64,000 bases of DNA from Myrica gale (Eukaryota > Streptophyta > Magnoliopsida > Fagales > Myricaceae). The notes under the pieces were generated by a model. That model was given only the letters and a program-made list of their open reading frames with translations. It did no database searches and was not told the origin of the DNA. The position numbers and the translations under genes are program-made. The stretch is taken from the NCBI GenBank assembly GCA_963930655.1, contig OZ005610.1, positions 3,415,001 through 3,479,000 on the forward strand. Reading direction: 5' to 3'. Below are positions 1 through 12,046 of the stretch, in pieces (position 1 is the first letter of the stretch; the number at the start of each line of letters is the position of its first letter).

Positions 1-154
1 TGCACCCTCAGAACTACTATTTTTTCTGGTGCAATTTGCACCCTTGATTCGGATCTGACCATTAAAATCATTTTGTTCTTTTTAAGCGATATACTTCTAC
101 AAAAGAACTAAGCTGTATGAATGGAACCTGAACTCTGGATATGGGATGTGACAG

Positions 155-862
155 ATACCAAACTGGAGCTCTGACACCGATAGTACGATGGCTGTCACAA
201 GGCATGAGGAGGGCAGCTGCTCCTCCCCATCCACCAAGACCTGCTGTCAGGGCTGAGAATGTTCCAGCTGCTGGGAGACTGGGAGCAGTGAATGCAGCTG
301 TAGCAGGTAAGAAGCATGTTTCAGTAACATTTTCCAGCTGGTTGTTTACATATTCACTTATAGAAAGAAATAGCACATACATAGATATTTACAATACAAG
401 CAGGGCTGTGAATGAGCTGGATGAAGCTCAACTTCTGGCCAGGCTTGGCTTGATTAAAATAGACACAATTTGAGCTTCTCTTGAGCTTAAAACAAGCCAT
501 AAAACTCCAGATGACTCAGAAGTCGCTCAGAGTTTACTTGTTTATCAAATTAGCCCATATGGATAAGGCTGAGTTGATGTCGTTTGTCAAGGCGGACCTG
601 ACCAAAGCACCATTCTTGGTGACATGAGTGATTATTTAACAAAATGTTTTTGTTCAATCAATATATGACAGAAGGTCAACCTGAAGCTCAGGTCGAGAAT
701 CAGCCTGCAAATGATGTAAATGGGGCTGTTGAGAATGAGAATGTGGCAGAACCTGGTGGTGGCAATGGTGCTAATCATTGGTGGGGAATTGTGAAGGAGA
801 TCCAGATGATCGTCTTCGGTTTTATTACTTCCCTTCTCCCTGGCTTTCACAACATAGAGTAA
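155..862 (+). CDS. HERP-like ubiquitin-domain ER membrane protein, 3' end (partial)
   Basis: Exons 155-306 and 672-862 encode the last 113 residues; the 5' part lies left of the window. Exon 1 follows an acceptor (gacag) and reads YQTGALTPIVRWLSQGMRRA; it ends at a gtaag donor after one base of a Glu codon, completed by exon 2 after a second gacag acceptor. The tail is acidic and Asn-rich and ends in a hydrophobic stretch, WWGIVKEIQMIVFGFITSLL, then PGFHNIE and a stop. I recognise this as the C-terminal half of plant homocysteine-induced ER protein (HERPUD-like) proteins, which carry an N-terminal ubiquitin-like domain (not in this window) and insert in the ER membrane; animal members act in ER-associated degradation. 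Role here is by family. Phase is consistent across the intron, so the exons are firm; the exact family name is less so. Confidence 0.8.
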
Positions 863-917
863 ATCATTCGTTGCCAGTAACATCTTCTATTCTACTCAAG
901 CTGGAGACAAAACGGCC

Positions 918-1199
918 TTTCATTTTTCTAATGAATGTAGAATGTTGATAAATCTCATTGTTAAAACTTGACGATGGTGTTGTATGATGTGCAATTATAG
1001 CGAGTGGCTTTTGCTTTTATTATGGGTTTCAAGGAGATGTTATCTGTAGGTTTTTGTTTTTTCATTTTTCAAATGAATGTAGAATGTTGATAAATCTCAT
1101 TGTTAAAACTCGACGATGGTGTTGTATGATGTGCAATTATAGCGAGTGGCTTTTGCTTCTATTATGGGTTTCAAGGAGATGTTATCTGTAGGTTTTGGT
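918..1199. repeat. 142-bp tandem duplication downstream of the HERP-like gene
   Basis: Two head-to-tail copies with a period of 142 bp (atgaatgtagaatg starts at 931 and again at 1073). The copies differ at only a few bases, for example acttgacg versus actcgacg. The array starts about 55 bp after the stop codon, so it probably falls in the 3' UTR. Confidence 0.85.
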
Positions 1200-1515
1200 T
1201 TCGAAACTTATTATATACTACATACAGGATTTTCTGAAAGTTGTTTTGTTATGTGTTTAACCAGTTCTGCAAGTAAGTTTCTGTGTTTCAGTCGACGAGG
1301 TGGTGAAAGATTTGCATTTCGAGTACTATTTCAAATCGCATATCAGCCTTTTATCACTCGAAGCAAAAGCACAAAGCTATGGTACTGAAAGGTAGATAGC
1401 ATGAAACGAATGGTACTGTTGTTTCACTTTCGCTCGTCTTCAACAGGAAGTAGATATGGGTCTCGAGGAAAGTTCAACAAGGGAAATGCTTCCTCAGTTT
1501 CCTACTTCTCCTTTA

Positions 1516-1546
<31 letters not shown>

Positions 1547-2313
1547 AAGCCCTCCTTGCTTCTCTCTTACCGGATTCTGAGAATTGCATTCGACTCATTT
1601 TTCAAACTGAGCTGCAAAAGTTCACCCGATAGGACAGTTTTTGGAAACCTGAGCGTCGGAAGGGGTATGACCGTATGGGAGCTAGAAGAAAGCCGTTGCA
1701 CAAGGAGTCATGGGAATACACTTGCGAGGCACCAAACCAACATCGTCTACATCAATTTCTTCATCTTGGAATTAATGAAGAACGAACATCTAAATCTTTC
1801 GTTATCTTTCAGCCCCCCGGTCCCGTGTAGCACAGTTCGAACCCTTGGGTCCCATCAGAATTATTTGAGAGTTTTGGATATCCCACGTTTATTTAGAAAA
1901 AAAAAAGGATATCCCACGTTTACATTGCATTCTTATGGTTCTTGCCAGAAACGTACGCAACCATGGAAGCTTGGGGAACTCGGTGAGAATTGCTTACCAA
2001 CATATTTTCCTCCTACAATTATAGCCGCCAGCACAATGTATTAATATATCCAAAGCGTATGAAAAAGTTCCCCCTTTTTTATCCTCAAAAGTGCATTTGA
2101 CAAGCAGCCACGTGTACAGACATTATACGACATTGTGGGAGCCAAGCAGGGCGTATTAAAGGAAATTCATGAAGCCTTCAATTGAACTCAACTCCTCCCA
2201 TTTCTCAAATAATAATATTGTAACAAATTACCGGGATATACAAACTGGTCTAAAGATCCGCCAAAATCCAGATTTATTGGAAGATGTGGAAGAGAGAAAC
2301 TGAAGAAACTCAT
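1200..2313. other. Intergenic, no gene recognised
   Basis: Contains a CT dinucleotide tract at 1516-1543 and a 162-codon open frame at 1556-2044 that matches no family I know and lacks coding character. A short direct repeat (ggatatcccacgttta) lies on both sides of an A-run near 1877-1922. Nothing else is supported. Confidence 0.5.
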
Positions 2314-2319
2314 TTTATT
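2314..2319 (-). terminator. Probable poly(A) signal of the TBC gene
   Basis: AATAAA on the minus strand, 64 nt downstream of the TBC-gene stop codon. Placed by position and motif only. Confidence 0.4.
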
Positions 2320-2382
2320 TTGGCTCTGACAAAATTTGTAATTACAAGACATATATACAGGCAAATGTAAATAAAAAGCAGC

Positions 2383-5300
2383 TCACATCTCGGATAAAAG
2401 ATTGCTGATCTTACGAAGCTCCTTTAGAGCTGTCATGGCCGTTACTTGTCCTTTACCAACTAGACCATTTTTAGAGAAGTTCTCCACTGATCCCACCTGA
2501 CCCCGATCTTGCTGGAAAACAGCTTCGATTACCTGTAACACAAACTTCTCAGTTCAAGGATCACAGTACTACACGAGAGCGAGAGAGAGTAACATGGTAA
2601 ACATTAGGAAGAACTTTCTGAGGAAACAATAATTCCGAAGGCTCTCTAATGCAAGAAACCTATACCCGTTGTTTTCCTTTGGTTGGGATATCACATTGTC
2701 AACCTATACCCATTGTTTTCCTTTACTATTCCAATGCCAAGATCCGTTTGTTTCCCTCCAAGGACCAAACAAATTCCTCGTTTTCCCAACAACGGAAAAT
2801 GGGTACATGTTGACAATATCCCATAAATCACATCAGCGGTAAGCCATTCAAATTTCTACATCTCATACCAGTACAGCTTCTACCAAGAAATTAACCTATT
2901 TACACGCAAGAGAAGCATGGAAGTTTAAGGATGTAATGGGGATATAATCCTAGTATCAGTCATCCCAATTCACCTCCAGAAAAATTTCTGCTCAAAATTG
3001 GAAACCTTTCCCGTAAAATACTTCTAGGAGAGCAAAAATCTTAAAGTTACCTGGATATGTTCAAGCATAGACTGTCCAAGATTCCTCAAAGTACCCATCA
3101 CATTCTGGTCCGTAGCATCTACTTTGCAGTTAGCAGAAGAGTTACAAGACACAATAGAAGCAGGAGAGCCAGTGCTACTCTCTTGTTTATTAGCACTGCT
3201 GGCAGATTTGGTAGCCTCAAGGGCACCTCCTTTCTCTGATGCACTCTCACCAGCAGCATTCCGCCCAAACTTCCAGAACCACTGCAATTTACCTAAAAGA
3301 AGCTTTTTCTCTTTTAAACCTATCACTGAATTACCCATGGAACTATTGTCACATCCTGATTCTTGGCATACATCATCAGGGTGATCAGAAACTGGAAGAG
3401 ATGCTTCATCTGGGATATGTCTCGAATGATGATCATTTTCATCAAGGGATATGTTGGATGCAAAACTACTTTTGACGGAGTCATTTTCACAGTCATTGGG
3501 CTCACTAAGAGGGCTTGCTGGGTCTGAAAAGATAGATGAGTTTTCTTCATTCCCACTCGAACACCTTCCCTCCGAACTGCAAGCAATTTCCTTCTCCCCA
3601 CCACCTTCTCCCTCCCCCTCAACTTCTTCTGAGGGGTTGTCCTTCTGGCTTAAAACTTCCTCACATCGTACTTTCTCAGCAGCTTCATCTGAGCCAAGTT
3701 CTCGAGAGAGATCTTCTAGCAAACTTCGCCTTACAGGGGACTTGCTGTCCTTCTTGCCACTCTCAACCTTTGCTGGAGATGATCCTGTTCTGGAGAGACT
3801 CAATTTAACCTTTTCTGTCCATCCTCTTTTAGGGCTAGAAACTTGTTTGTTTAACTCAGCTTGCCCCAGTTCTTCAGCCTTGTGTATAACTCTCCACTTC
3901 TCCTCCCAGTAGCTATCAGGTACCAGTTGTAAAGGAGTTTCTGGAGAAATAGAACCAGATGATAGGCTGTGGCCTCTCACAAGTGCTGATTTATTTTGGT
4001 TAAAAACCCCACCAAATGAGGGAGATGAGGATGAGAGATTAGCATTAAGTGCAATAGCTTGCAATGACTTCGCCTTTTCTATCAGTTTTTGTAGATTTAC
4101 ATTTTCAGGGAAGTTTAACAATCGCTGAAGACAGGAAGTAGCATGTTCAGTGGCAAGCAGGGAAGATCTCAAATAGAGCAACATTGAAACTGCCATAGCT
4201 GAAATAAATGCTCCACGAGGGGAGTTTAGGACCCCAAAGCTGGAGCCAATGTCCTCTTCAGCACTTTTGTCTATTGGACCATCATCTGATGCAAATATCT
4301 CATCCCAGATTATCAACAGGTCTTCAAGCGAAAATTCACGTCCAAATAAAACCCGTAACCAGCGAAGTGCAAAGTACTGGGGTTCAACACCAAGCTCCAC
4401 AAGGTGGCTGTGTAGAGATGAGTCTACAAGAGATAGCACATGATATAATGCAGCAGATGCCTCAAGGACAGGAGGTAAGCCCATGTGCGAACCTGCAGGT
4501 GTGGGAGAGAAGAAATCTGCCATTGCAACTGAACCATGGGACCCACTCATCAAAGCATCAAACATGTAGTAGGCATCGTGTTCCATAAATTTCTCGGATA
4601 AGACTATACCCAGTTCACCTTCAGCCCCATAAGCGTCACTCAGCAACACAATCGTCTGTATCTCAGGATCAAGCTCATCAGGGCTCCTCATTTTCGTCAC
4701 GTTTCCATGGGAACCTTTCTCGTCTTCCCTAATATCTGGGGACTTTTTAAAATCAAAATTATAGGTCAGATCATTATCATGAAGTGATAGGCCATCAAAT
4801 TTGTCAGTGAAGTGGTCTTCATAAAGCTTTCGAACTTGCGAAAGACGCTCCACATCAACTTGAAGAACATACAACAGAGGAGCCAATAGTTCATGCATCC
4901 CTACAAAAAACACAAGAAAGTAAGATGATGCTGAAAATTCTAGACATAAACTTCCACGTAAAGCATGCCTGAATGCATGCTCTAAGAATCTCATAATGTA
5001 TTATTACAGGTGCTATCACATCTAATGGCCTGCTTTTAAATTGGGCACCATACATTAAATGAAAGCTCAAGTAAATGATTGATGGCTCAAATATATGCTT
5101 TGTTCAATTTAAGTAGGCAATCAGTTGTATGGGCACAAGTGGAAAAAAATTTAAGAAGAACAAATAAAAATAATGACGGCTTTACTTCCTATCAGTCTGG
5201 GTTTCATTTTTCCTTTTTTTTTCTGTTGTATGGAAAACCAGATGACCATTATAAATCTACAAATGGAAGGATAATAATTGTCTAGGTGAAATGCGTTATA

Positions 5301-7099
5301 GAATACCACATATTCAGTATGTATGGCTTTCTGGTCCTCCGTGAACCCAGACAAGATTTACAGTAACTATCTTGCACAAATGTGTTTCAAGAAGTGAGAT
5401 CATAGTAGACAATAAAGACTACTTTGACATGAGCAATTCACCTTGTCTGTAACCATACTCCAGATGTCTAAGGCACCACAACAACAAGATTCGTCTCAAC
5501 ATTCCTTGGCATCCCGGTGTCTGAAAGTAGCTCCCATGTTCAGGGTACAAACGAGATAAATCCTGATCAACCATTTTCTCCAGCTCAGCATTTCGAAAGA
5601 AACGGCCCCAGGTACTATCTGCACCCGAATAAATGTCATTTCCAATATAGATTAGGGTTTGCATCGACTACTTCATAACTAGCAAGCTTAGCAGGAACCC
5701 ATTGACCTACATTGCTTCAAAATTTATATATCATTCCCTATGCTTTAATACAGGTGAGCAGTGAAGAGATAACTAGGTCACCCAGAATAGATCATACTTA
5801 TAGCAAGAACATGAAATCCTAACAACCAATGACGCACTCATTGCTTTATTTATTGCGGTACGGGAGACAAGAAAGCTCACCTGGGTTTAGCGAAAGCGGA
5901 TTGTCCATGACAAGATTGGGAGAACTAGTTCCATCCTTGGGAATATGTGGATCAACTAGGAGGCGCCTTCTCAAACCAGCATACCTGACAAAGAACAAAA
6001 TCCATAAGTGAGATAGATAAGAATTAGTCATGGAAGTTTCTACTTCAAATTTTCAGCTTTTCTATCAAAAACTTTGACATAGGTAGGATCAACTCTCACA
6101 ATGTCATTTTAAATTCACAAATTAGAATGCTTCTGTCATCAATAGATCAAAGCATACCAAGGTTTAAGCCAACTGATTTATTCAAGCTAAGCCAATCTAT
6201 TCCTACCCGATTCCTCCAGCTAAGTACAACTACCAACTCACAAAACAAGTATCTGAATGCAAGATGTGGAATAATAACCGAACGCTCCCCAAATCCATAG
6301 AAAATCACGACATAAACCTTTGCTGTCGCAAATAGTTAAATAAAGCGCAACTATAAAAGGACGGACTGCGGCCAAACTCCATCTTCTAAGTGATGTTCCA
6401 GTCCTGAATCCGGACCCCAACCTGGAACCTAAGTAGAACCGTGAACCCTGGCTAACTCTCGACTTGAGGTAACTGGCTACAGCCAAAATCCCCAAGTGCA
6501 TCTATCCATCGATAGAAAACTCGTTTACGTTATGTCTTTATAGTATAACCATCATCTTTTCCTTCTTGCCGTATGAGCATCGTTCCTTTATTTTTGGGTA
6601 GCTTAAATTAATAGGAAAGATAAGAAATAAAGTTGAGGCAATCGTCAAAACGAAGCGAAAAGGTAATCGTAGCAAATTTTTTTGTAACAAAAATGTCATT
6701 GGGAACTAAATTAATGTTAAACACGATCAAAACTCCAGATTAAAAATACACGATAAAGAAATCCCAACCATAAATTGGGGGGAAAATCCAAAGGTTACAA
6801 CTTTCTGTTAGAATTTCACAAGAAATCTTTGTAATCCGAGAAAACCCAGTAATACAAAAGAACGCAAAAGAAAAAAGAAACTTGAGCCAAAGTTACCTCC
6901 TCCGAGAATCAGCAGTGACCCGGCGGAGATCATCAATGGAAGAGGAAGAAGACCGTGGCAAAATCCCAAGATTTATACGCCACCGAACGCCTCTGAGGTG
7001 TGCGAATTGTCGATTTACCTCCACCGATCTCTCAGAATTAGAGCCGGCGGTCGAAGATAATGATTCCGGCAATGCTGGTTCGATCAGAGCTGGCGGCAT
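2383..7099 (-). CDS. TBC domain (Rab GTPase-activating) protein, 827 aa
   Basis: Five coding exons on the minus strand: 6897-7099, 5881-5984, 5442-5618, 3051-4900 and 2383-2532. They join in frame to 2,484 nt with consensus GT-AG introns. The TBC domain fills roughly residues 30-330. The arginine-finger motif VDQDLSR (V119-R125, with D122 and R125) and the glutamine-finger YRQGM (Q161, last codon of exon 3) are both present, so GAP activity toward a Rab/Ypt GTPase is expected. Exon 4 also carries a long Ser/acidic, low-complexity tail with a poly-Glu/Gly stretch, probably disordered. The last exon encodes a conserved-looking amphipathic end (TALKELRKISNLLSEM). It resembles the TBC1D5-like plant Gyp1 superfamily. 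The start is the first ATG of the exon, MPPALIEP. The substrate Rab and compartment cannot be read from sequence. Confidence 0.92.
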
Positions 7100-7650
7100 G
7101 GTTGTGGAGGAGAAAAGAGAAAAATTGGTTTGAACGGTATCGAATTGCTTTCAGGAAAAAATAACAAACGAAGACGGATTTAAATACTGTGAAATTTGGT
7201 GAAGAAGGAAAAGCAATTACGGGAATGAGGAAGTTTGGGAAGAAACAAAAGGCGGAAACAGAGAAGTTTCGGAGCGTTTATAGAGAGAGAGAGAGAGAGT
7301 TTGGGAAATGAAAACTGAATCAGATGGAGGACGCAGGGTGGAAAAATAGGCCAAATTTGTGGCGGAAATTCTCAATAGGAGAGAGACGGCGAGGGAGAGA
7401 AATCTATAAAAGAAATCTCTCCAACTTCTAATAAATCACTTTTATTTCTCCCCTTCTTCTTTATTTAGAGCGTGAGAGAATAGAGAGAGAGGAGAATATA
7501 AGAAGTTTGTTTTCGCAGAGATGGAGAGAGGGATGGCGTGTGAGTGTGGGGGGGGGGGGGGGGGGGGGAAGGACAGAAAAGTTGGGTAGGCTGTCGTCTT
7601 CTTCTCCAATACCTTCCGTGAAAAAACGCTCCCCTGTTGCAAGTACCACC
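7100..7650 (-). promoter_or_regulatory. 5' leader/promoter region of the TBC gene
   Basis: Purine-rich on the plus strand (CT-rich in the gene's sense). It has a GA tract at 7282-7299, a shorter one near 7476-7496 and a 21-base poly(G) run at 7548-7568 (poly(C) in gene sense). CT-rich leaders are common in plant 5' UTRs. No TATA box was confidently placed. Confidence 0.35.
7548..7568. repeat. Poly(G) homopolymer, 21 bases
   Basis: An uninterrupted run of 21 G. Exact length is liable to sequencing or assembly error. Confidence 0.8.
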
Positions 7651-8014
7651 CGATTTTTCTACCGTTTTCCCCTTTAGATTTTACCAGTATTCCACAATAT
7701 TTTTCTCTTTTTTTTGCCTCTTAGCTACAGAGATTCTATTTTATTTGTCCATTCATACTATACCATAATCTCCTCTTGAGATTTGGAATATTGACACTTT
7801 ATACATCGTATTTTATTTTTATGACCTCTTGAAATTTCGAAGAGAAGCAAAACTTTATAACTTAATATCAAAAAAATAAAATATTATGGTGAGCATTCAT
7901 AAATTTGAGTAGAAAATATATTTTTTTGAAATAAATATTAAAAATAAATTTATAATTTCGTCACTTAAATGTTATTTGGACTATAAAGTAAGTATCCATA
8001 ATTTATAATTAGGA

Positions 8015-8202
8015 TGTATTCGGTTGGTATGAATCTTCAAGATTCTTTAGAATTCTCTGAATACAAATTTTTTTACAACCAAACATCATTTTTAACACCA
8101 CGTACAAATAACTACAATACGCATATCAATAAAGTTAACCTCACCTAAAAATTTTCAAAATACAAAAAATTCTCAAAATTTACTCTAACCGAACATCGTC
8201 TT
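8015..8202. mobile_element. MITE, family A copy 1
   Basis: About 185 bp, AT-rich, ending in imperfect inverted repeats (gatgtattcggttgg at the left; aaccgaacatcg at the right). Its interior (caaccaaacatcatttttaa, aataactacaatacgcata) recurs at 54979-55162, which shows that it is a dispersed element. Confidence 0.6.
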
Positions 8203-8404
8203 AAGCTGCGTTTGCAACCAAAATTTTACCCAAAATTTTATCTCTCTCCTAATAAAATACTCCAATATAATCTTTCTCTCTTCCATTAAAAAATATAAAA
8301 AATTACAAAAATTATAAAATATTACCTCTCTTCACTTTTTCACTAAACCCAATACCAACACTAAACTCAATACCAAAAATTTTACAACACAAACACACTC
8401 TTAG
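8203..8404. mobile_element. MITE-like element abutting family A copy
   Basis: About 200 bp. The left end is ctgcgtttgcaacc and the right end acaacacaaacacactc, which are imperfect inverted repeats. The segment ctcttcactttttcactaaa is shared with 9172-9352. Confidence 0.5.
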
Positions 8405-9171
8405 GCTCTCAACTCTTTCAGTACTTTCTTTAATCGAGTCAGTTCAAATTCGATCCACAAAAATCGGTGTAATTCTGTTAAAAAAGATAAATAAATAAAT
8501 AAAGCTGTACAAAGATCAGAATCCACTAGAAAAAAATCATTACAGGGAAAAAAAATAAAGTAGCATAATAGAATAAAATTTCAGGAAGTAAAACATATAA
8601 GATCTACAAAAAATCGGGGGTACAAGTGAAACATTATTCTAATAATATTCGCATATACTGACTGACCTGACGTGGCAGATAAGTGCCTTTTTGCCCAAAT
8701 ATTTTGACAATATTTTTTTTTCTCTCTCGAGCAAGCCCAAATCTCTTGACACATTTGCAAGTTACATCCCCGGGGACTATGAATATTAAATAGTACGCCG
8801 CATTTTCTATATTTGTTACTTTTCTGCACGTTTTCCACATTTCCCCGGCATAGCATGTTTTGTCGGTTTAAACCCATCTTCTTTCCGGACTTTTTTTTTA
8901 TCTTCCAAGTTTTAGTTTGGTGAAAGCAATCAAAGAGCGTGTCCCTAAGGAAGCCATCAGAACCTTCCGAGGAGGTGTATTTTGCATTTTCTGCATTTTC
9001 TTTAAGCCGCGGTTGCCAGCATTTTCTTCATCTGAGACAAATGTCGTTGTGGGCTATACGACAGATCTTTGTCAAAAGCTCGATCCATGTATTTGGTTCT
9101 TATCCATTAACCCATCATCCATTTCTCCATAAACAATCAGTCTATCACCTTATCTTCGTATATAGTTGACT
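8405..9171. other. Intergenic, nothing recognised
   Basis: AT-rich single-copy-looking sequence. Short open frames on both strands (for example 8581-8877 minus and 8917-9169 plus) show no family resemblance. Confidence 0.4.
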
Positions 9172-9352
9172 AAGTTTATGGTTGTTTATTAAAATTTTAT
9201 AATTTTTAAAATTTTAATATAATAAAAAATTAAAATATAATCATCTTATCATTACTTTTCATTATAATAAACATTAAAAATTATATCTCTTCACTTTTTC
9301 ACTAAATCAAATACCCCAAAATTTTAACATTCAAACACAACCTAAATCGAGT
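9172..9352. mobile_element. MITE-like element related to 8203-8404
   Basis: Ends read tttatggttgtttatt (left) and attcaaacacaacctaaa (right), an imperfect inverted pair. The interior has the same ctcttcactttttcactaaa block as the element at 8203. Confidence 0.45.
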
Positions 9353-11690
9353 CTAAATTAGTAGATTATGCGACAAGATGATCAGTAAGTACGAAAGATC
9401 TTCCTCGATATACTAATCAAATTAGAGCGTAAAAAACAGTATTTAAGATATACTCCACTGATAATTAATATTTATAACATTGAATATTATAAAAACCTAA
9501 TTAGATGGTCTAATTTCATAAATAAATTTAAAAAGATATTCATTCCAATTAGTATAGGTGAGTAGCTAAACATTGAGGGCTTTTACGTCAAGAAAATGCT
9601 TTGGATACGTAGAGGAGACTATTTCCAAGGGAAGTTATATATAAACATAACGGGAAACTCGCGTGTTGTTAAGTTCAAAAGTCAAAACCCTTACCCCTTA
9701 CTGTGAGTACACCTGTTTTATTTTGATACCAAAAGAATAATATAGATATATTAGTAATAAAAAGATAAAATATAATAAAACACATAATACATCTCACGTC
9801 GCTCGCATATAATACATCTTCCAAGCAGGTATTTTCTTCGTCACCTCCTCTTTATCTGCAAAAGAAAAAAAAAAGAACAAAAACAAAAACAAGAGTATTA
9901 TTACGATGAGAGAGAGAGAGATACAGCCTTTCTGCAGAAAAAAAACGAAAATAAAAGAAAAAGCGGCTCGGGGTGGCCTACCTACCGTGGGGAACGATGT
10001 CTTATCCAGAATCCAATCCACGACTATATTTAGTGCAGACTTCTTCTTCATTTTTTTTTTTTCATACCAAGTATTGTCTGCAAGTCCGCCATTATTGGGA
10101 AAGCTTACTTTGCAGTTTGCAAGTAGGACCTTGTCTACCAACCTTGTCATGTTGTGAGCGCTTCAGAAAAATTGCTGTTGCAAGTCGAGCTAGCATGGGA
10201 AAAGGCTTCATAAGTCGATGACAAGTGAATATGGAGATGTAGTCACCCGGTCGTTCAAGTGGCAGTGGGGGCGTAAGAGCATAGGTTAGGCGCACAGAAG
10301 TGTTCGAACCATCACTTACATAAATGAAGGGTTCAGTGGGTCAAGTCAGTCTCTCTAGAATTTATCCGTGACGTTAAACTCAACTTATGTGAATATTGGA
10401 TCAAATCAGCCCGATATACATAAATAGATGCCCGAATTTCAAATGAACTCTATTCAATTATATTTTCCTGTACTTTTACTTTCAAAATTGTATAGATACA
10501 AACTATATATGCTCTTGTTTTTTTTTTTCCTTTTGTGAGCAAACTATGATCTTGGTTAATGAAGAGATGTTTTTTTTTGTTGGGGAGGGGGGTAAGAATG
10601 AAGAGATATTACAATTGGCTTTTGGACAATATAATTTAGAAATTTCATGTTGACATCCTTAACGAAGATGGACCCACCTCAGAAAAAAGTAACGAAGACT
10701 GACTTAACAAGTTTAGCCTTAATTTTTTTTCTAGCCTTAAGGAGAGTGCTAATTGATCCACACGCTTGCGTGGTGTAGATTGAAGCCTTGTATTCTATGC
10801 ATTATTGGTATTTTGTATGCATTCGGAAGAGAAAAAGACTTGTACCTAATTCCCTTGTTGTTCTCTTCAAGTTTTATTTTAGTATTTATATTTATTTGAC
10901 TTTTTCATCTCTCTCCAACCCACACCAATCTCCTCAAAATCATTTGTCTCCCGTTTTGATCGATGAGATCGTGGAAACTTGAGACAAAGTGCGGGTGAAA
11001 CCAATTGGACAAACCAAAAGCCTCGAAGAAATGGAGGTAGCGTAAGAGAAGATGCAATTAGTTCAGTTGAGACTGATGCATCTAGTAGCAGCAGTTGACG
11101 ACAAGTATTTCGAATTAATTAGGAGTTGGAACGCTAGTCGTTGGGTTTTAATTTGGTAGCGACTCCGGTGCATGCCTCTCTATTCTTTTAAGAATTGACT
11201 GATCAGCAATATCTCTGAATACTAATTATTGTTTAGCTAGCTTGATCCCCCTTATATAACAATGATTTCATTAGATATATTTATTAAGTAGAGGGACCCA
11301 CTTGGATCTTAATAGCTCCTCTACGTATAATATAAACACAAACATTATTCAATTAATTATTCGGGTTTTATATATTATCAACAAGCTGAGACGTAGCTAT
11401 CGATCTTCTTTTAATTTACCCACTTGGATCTTAATACTATGCCCCCAGCCTCGGCTAAAAAAATTAATGATTAATACTAATTAATGACGAGTTTGTTTCT
11501 CAGGCCGTCCAATATTTTAAACAGCATATATATATAGTCGTCACACGTCAGAGAAGGTCATACAATATGAAGAAGACTTGGGTTTTCCGCAATATCTGAT
11601 ATTACTGCAGTTAATGAAACTCAATTAAGGTTTCAAAAAAAAAAAATACTGCCGTCGACCGATTTTGGGATGAATTTGCAACGTAATGGG
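9353..11690. other. Intergenic, nothing firmly recognised
   Basis: AT-rich, with A/T-homopolymers and a GA tract near 9908. A possible decayed coding stretch at 10900-11159 is described in the findings. No complete gene. Confidence 0.4.
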
Positions 11691-11704
11691 AATGAGACAA
11701 AAGG

Positions 11705-12032
11705 ATTCAGCAGGGTTGTAGCCCAGTTGATATTATCGGATATTTACTAACAAGTTCGAGTTAGAACATAAGTTGAAATCGTTTGAGAAAGTAAAACATA
11801 ACTTTAAGCCTAATGAATGATTTTGGGACTAACAGGTGGTCTTGGTGATGCTATGATAATGAGCTCGTCCAATGAGTAATAGATATGACTCAAACCGAAC
11901 ATTATGCAATATGTATGTGTTTTTATAGTTACACTCATACATGGTTGATGGTGTGTTTTTATAATTACACTAAGACATGGTTGATACACTGATTGCCCCT
12001 CTCCCTCTTTTGCTTAAAAAAAAAAGAAAAGA
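11705..12032 (+). mobile_element. SINE with tRNA-like head and TSD
   Basis: The head has an A-box-like tagcccagttg and a B-box-like aagttcgagtt about 40 bases apart, as in tRNA-derived SINEs. The 3' end is an A-rich tail (about 12009-12032). It is flanked by a 14-bp direct repeat, aatgagacaaaagg at 11691-11704 and aatgagacaaaggg at 12033-12046 (13/14 identical), the mark of target-primed insertion. Near the 3' end (about 11914-11986) is a roughly 37-bp tandem repeat. Confidence 0.65.
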
Positions 12033-12046
12033 AATGAGACAAAGGG

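Noticed and set aside
1556-2044. 162-codon plus-strand open frame
   Set aside because: No family resemblance, no splice or start context and ordinary composition; most likely chance.
4901-4994. N-terminal extension of the long minus-strand frame over the TBC gene (start MRFLEHAFRH)
   Set aside because: It reads through an intron. The acceptor tttttgtag before GGATGCATG joins precisely to the exon ending in YRQ and restores the conserved YRQGMHELLAP.
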